Positions 7,884 through 9,598 of a stretch of DNA of 9,598 bases are shown here, in pieces. A program made the translations under genes and the position numbers. Position 1 is the first letter of the stretch. Every line of letters begins with the position of its first letter. The stretch lies in NCBI GenBank assembly GCA_028818995.1, contig JAPPMR010000664.1, forward strand, positions 1 to 9,598, read 5' to 3'. Origin of the DNA: Candidatus Poribacteria bacterium. Its GTDB lineage: Bacteria > Poribacteria > WGA-4E > WGA-3G. The notes below the pieces were generated by a model. It saw only the letters and a list, made by a program, of their open reading frames with translations, was not told where the DNA came from and ran no database searches.

Positions 7884-8113
7884 TCACTAATTCCGAATAT
7901 ATATCTCGCAGCGAGTCATATACGTTATGACCGCCCATTCAAACCGTGATAAGTTTCTGAGACCTTCTTGTTAAGGTGAGTGACAAGTTCAAAGAGGAAC
8001 TTCCTCCCGTTAGCAGTATGTATTTTAACGCCAGTTTGAAAAAAGATATTAGAAGCCGAGGCGGATGCAAATTGGGAAACCAAAAAGCAATATATTCTCT
8101 CAAAAAGAGGCAA
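7843..8113 (-). pseudogene. Possible decayed reading frame upstream of mod
   Basis: Two adjacent frames look more protein-like than their surroundings. The first, ending at the TAA at 7927-7925, includes KIHTANGRKFLFELVTHLN and KKVSETYHGLNG. The second (7938-7843, 31 aa) overlaps it by 14 nt in another frame and includes NVYDSLRDIYSELVNGYRRD. Joined across one frameshift they would give about 60 residues of plausible helical, charged protein ending close to mod. The first frame has only a TTG start and its beginning (FLVSQFASASASNIFFQ) looks like non-coding translation, so this would be the 3' remnant of a truncated gene. I recognise no family. It may simply be untranslated leader sequence. 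Confidence 0.25.
7905..7931. repeat. Two adjoining inverted repeats in the mod leader
   Basis: ctcgc-a-gcgag (7905-7915) is a perfect 5-1-5 dyad. It shares its last base with a second perfect dyad, gtcata-N5-tatgac (7915-7920 / 7926-7931). Together they occupy 27 bp about 85-110 bp upstream of the mod ATG. Such paired dyads can be operator sites, or the larger could fold as a weak RNA hairpin. No neighbouring regulator gene is present, and the decayed frame overlaps the same bases. Confidence 0.35.
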
Positions 8114-8137
8114 TTTTTAGGAATACAACCCCCTAAA

Positions 8138-8155
8138 TCCCCCTTATCAGGGGGA
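8138..8155. terminator. GC-rich hairpin, possible repeat element or terminator
   Basis: TCCCCCT-TATC-AGGGGGA is a perfect 7-bp stem with a 4-nt loop, in the context aaccccctaaatcccccttatcagggggactt (8128-8158), where a second C5 tract at 8129-8133 offers an alternative pairing partner for the G5 tract. It lies in the space between uvrA and mod. On the minus strand it is followed by TTTAGGGGG rather than a clean T tract, so as a Rho-independent terminator it is imperfect. Similar C5-TAAAT-C5 elements are, to my knowledge, dispersed intergenic repeats in several bacterial groups; only a genome search would show this. Confidence 0.5.
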
Positions 8156-8208
8156 CTTTAAGAGGAAATGCATCTGCCTTAAGTATTTATCAAACTCATG
8201 TTATTTTA

Positions 8209-8237
8209 AGTTTATCATACACCATGCCAAATATCAA
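8209..8237 (-). promoter_or_regulatory. Weak candidate promoter upstream of the R-M operon
   Basis: On the minus strand TTGATA (8237-8232, 5/6 of the -35 consensus) is separated by exactly 17 nt from TAAACT (8214-8209, 4/6 of the -10 consensus). It lies about 390 bp upstream of mod and just after uvrA, with the GC-rich hairpin between it and mod. This is the best-spaced pair I found in the intergenic region, but AT-rich sequence yields such matches by chance. Confidence 0.22.
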
Positions 8238-8263
8238 GTGAGTATTTAGTTTTAGTGGAAGGA

Positions 8264-8288
8264 AATCTCGATCGGGAGATCGCGCCTA
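8264..8288. repeat. Palindromic patch directly after, and including, the uvrA stop
   Basis: The minus strand reads TAGGCGCGATCTCCC then GATCGAGAT. It contains CGATC-N4-GATCG (8269-8282 region) and overlapping ATCTC-N6-GAGAT pairings, so two mutually exclusive 5-bp stems. The TAG of uvrA (8288-8286) is its first triplet. It could be a weak terminator, though no T tract follows, or one end of a dispersed intergenic repeat. Confidence 0.35.
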
Positions 8289-9598
8289 CAGGACTTCGCG
8301 TAGGAAGCGTGCGGTGTGGGACTCTTGAACAGCAGCAACCTCTTCTGGGGTGCCCATCGCGACGACATTTCCGCCACCTTTGCTGCCTTCCGGTCCCAAG
8401 TCGATAATCCAGTCTGCGGATTTGATAACGTCGATGTTGTGTTCGACAGCGATAATTGTGTTGCCTGCCTCGACAAGGGTGTTCAGCACCTTAAGGAGTT
8501 TCTGAATGTCATCAAAATGGAGTCCCGTCGTCGGTTCGTCCATGATATAGAGCGTTGAACCGGTTTGGCGACGCGCTAACTCTTTGGCAAGCTTAACACG
8601 CTGTGCCTCCCCACCAGAGAGCGTCGGTGCTGATTGCCCTAACTTGATATAACCGAGTCCGACATCTGTTAGCATCTGAAGCGTCCGGCAGATACGGGGA
8701 TTTTCGTCGAAAAATGTGAGTGCTTCGTCTACTGTCATCTCCAGGACTTCAGCGATATTCTTGCCCTTATAACGGATTTCGAGTGTGTCCATGCTGTAGC
8801 CGGTGCTATTGCACGTCTCACATGGTATCCATACGTCGGGGAGAAAATGCATCTCAACACGGTTGAAACGGTGTCCTTCACAGACATGGCACTGCCCCTG
8901 CGCGAGATTGAAGCTGAACCTGCCCATATTATACCCACGCGTCTTCGCGTCGTGTTGCTCAGCGAAGAGTTCACGTATTTTCGTGAAGAGGTCGGTATAG
9001 GTTGCTGGATTGGAACGCGGTGTTTCTCCGATCGATTTCTGGTCTACGTTGATGAGACGCTTGATATAACTAACCCCCCGAATGCTTTTATACTCTGGTT
9101 GTCCGTAGTCGTTATAGATCGGCTCTCCGTAATCATCGCTGGTATGGTGGCTATAGCGACGATCTTCCGGGTCGCCCGTTTTGATAGAACTGCGACTTTC
9201 GAGGGCAGGTTTTAGCGTGCCTTCAACAAGTGAACTCTTCCCACACCCTGAAACACCGGTTACACAGGTGAGCGTTCCGAGTGGAATCTTGACATTAATA
9301 TCTTTCAGATTGTTTGTTCTCGCTCCAAATATCGCTAACGTTTTGCCAGTGCCTTTGCGCCGAGTTTTCGGAACAGAAATCTCTACTTCATTGGAGAGAT
9401 AGGCTTGCGTCAAGGATTTGGTGGCGGAGGGTTTATCGGTAGATGACGATTCGTCGATCATTCCTACAGGCGTGCTGCCGTTTGTGAAAGTATCCGGGGC
9501 ACCGATAGCGACGATTTCGCCACCGCCATTACCTGCCTGCGGACCGAAGTCAATCACGTAATCGGCGGCTAAGATTGTGTCGCGGTCGTGTTCCACAA
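8286..9598 (-). CDS. uvrA: UvrA-family excinuclease ABC subunit A, C-terminal part (5' end outside the window)
   Basis: About 437 codons of the C-terminal half of UvrA, the DNA-damage-recognising ATPase of nucleotide excision repair. The first visible residues (VEHDRDT...ADYVIDFGP) are the end of nucleotide-binding domain 1, so the real start lies beyond the right edge and the GTG at 9596 is internal. Numbering from that GTG: Walker A of domain 2 GVSGCGKSS (114-122), the DNA-binding zinc module C236-x2-C239 ... C259-x2-C262, signature LSGGEAQ (326-332), Walker B with MDEPTTGLH (352-360) and H-loop H386. The end SHTARFLREVL is typical of UvrA. Oddities: an insert of about 20 residues after Walker A carrying a DYGxPxY tandem repeat, IGETPRSNP instead of the usual IGRTPRSNP, and an unusual zinc-module loop (GHRFNRVEMH). 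It may be a divergent UvrA or a UvrA paralog. The stop lies in a palindromic patch. Confidence 0.92.
   Translation of the reverse strand, partial: VEHDRDTILAADYVIDFGPQAGNGGGEIVAIGAPDTFTNGSTPVGMIDESSSTDKPSATKSLTQAYLSNEVEISVPKTRRKGTGKTLAIFGARTNNLKDINVKIPLGTLTCVTGVSGCGKSSLVEGTLKPALESRSSIKTGDPEDRRYSHHTSDDYGEPIYNDYGQPEYKSIRGVSYIKRLINVDQKSIGETPRSNPATYTDLFTKIRELFAEQHDAKTRGYNMGRFSFNLAQGQCHVCEGHRFNRVEMHFLPDVWIPCETCNSTGYSMDTLEIRYKGKNIAEVLEMTVDEALTFFDENPRICRTLQMLTDVGLGYIKLGQSAPTLSGGEAQRVKLAKELARRQTGSTLYIMDEPTTGLHFDDIQKLLKVLNTLVEAGNTIIAVEHNIDVIKSADWIIDLGPEGSKGGGNVVAMGTPEEVAAVQESHTARFLREVL

Noticed and set aside
7994..8006. gaggaa-c-ttcctc palindrome
   Set aside because: A perfect 6-1-6 dyad, but it cannot form a hairpin with a 1-nt loop and lies within the possible decayed frame; no partner site or function is suggested.
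7976..8161. 61-codon plus-strand ORF in the uvrA-mod gap
   Set aside because: It has a GTG start with no convincing ribosome binding site, and its end (PPKSPLSGGL) is merely the translation of the GC-rich hairpin element.
8847..9215. 122-codon plus-strand ORF
   Set aside because: It lies wholly opposite the UvrA coding frame, which is supported by several family motifs.
1..9598. CRISPR array, tRNA, rRNA, transposase or integrase
   Set aside because: No regularly spaced repeats, no cloverleaf or rRNA-like sequence, and no recombinase motifs were seen; every long frame is explained by the listed genes.

Overview
All genes that can be supported lie on the minus strand, so the layout is described in the direction of transcription, from high to low coordinates. 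The window looks like a bacterial chromosome segment of moderate to low G+C carrying a phage-defence locus between housekeeping or catabolic genes. The lineage cannot be fixed from the sequence. The creatininase-family amidohydrolase, the orphan J-domain protein and the CCCCCT...AGGGGG intergenic hairpin remind me of uncultured groups such as Poribacteria, but that is a weak inference.

Region by region: (1) 9598-8286, the C-terminal part of a UvrA-family excinuclease subunit, running off the window edge. (2) 8285-7823, about 460 bp with no intact sizeable gene. It holds a small dyad right after the uvrA stop, a GC-rich hairpin, traces of a decayed reading frame, two adjacent inverted repeats and a 19-codon ORF that stops 1 nt before mod. 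(3) 7822-1977, a three-gene type III restriction-modification operon: mod (beta-class DNA adenine methyltransferase), an unrecognised 425-aa protein, and res (SF2 helicase plus PD-(D/E)XK nuclease). (4) 1976-1840, a short intergenic stretch with a candidate promoter for the next gene. (5) 1839-970, a J-domain/TPR-like protein. (6) 915-28, a creatininase-family amidohydrolase, followed by the start of another gene at the left edge (14-1).

In the type III system, Mod should recognise and methylate a short asymmetric site, and Mod plus Res should cut unmodified DNA after ATP-driven communication between sites. The unusual element is the middle gene, placed where mod and res normally abut. It has a nuclease-like D-x8-E-x-K pattern near its N-terminus, an R-x4-H signature of the HEPN type near its C-terminus, and a C-terminal tail (SEIEDAD) that copies the Mod tail. 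The res start codon lies 11 bp beyond its stop behind a perfect AGGAGG, so the two are very probably co-expressed. I regard this protein as the best candidate in the window for an undescribed component: an accessory effector or regulator of a type III R-M system.
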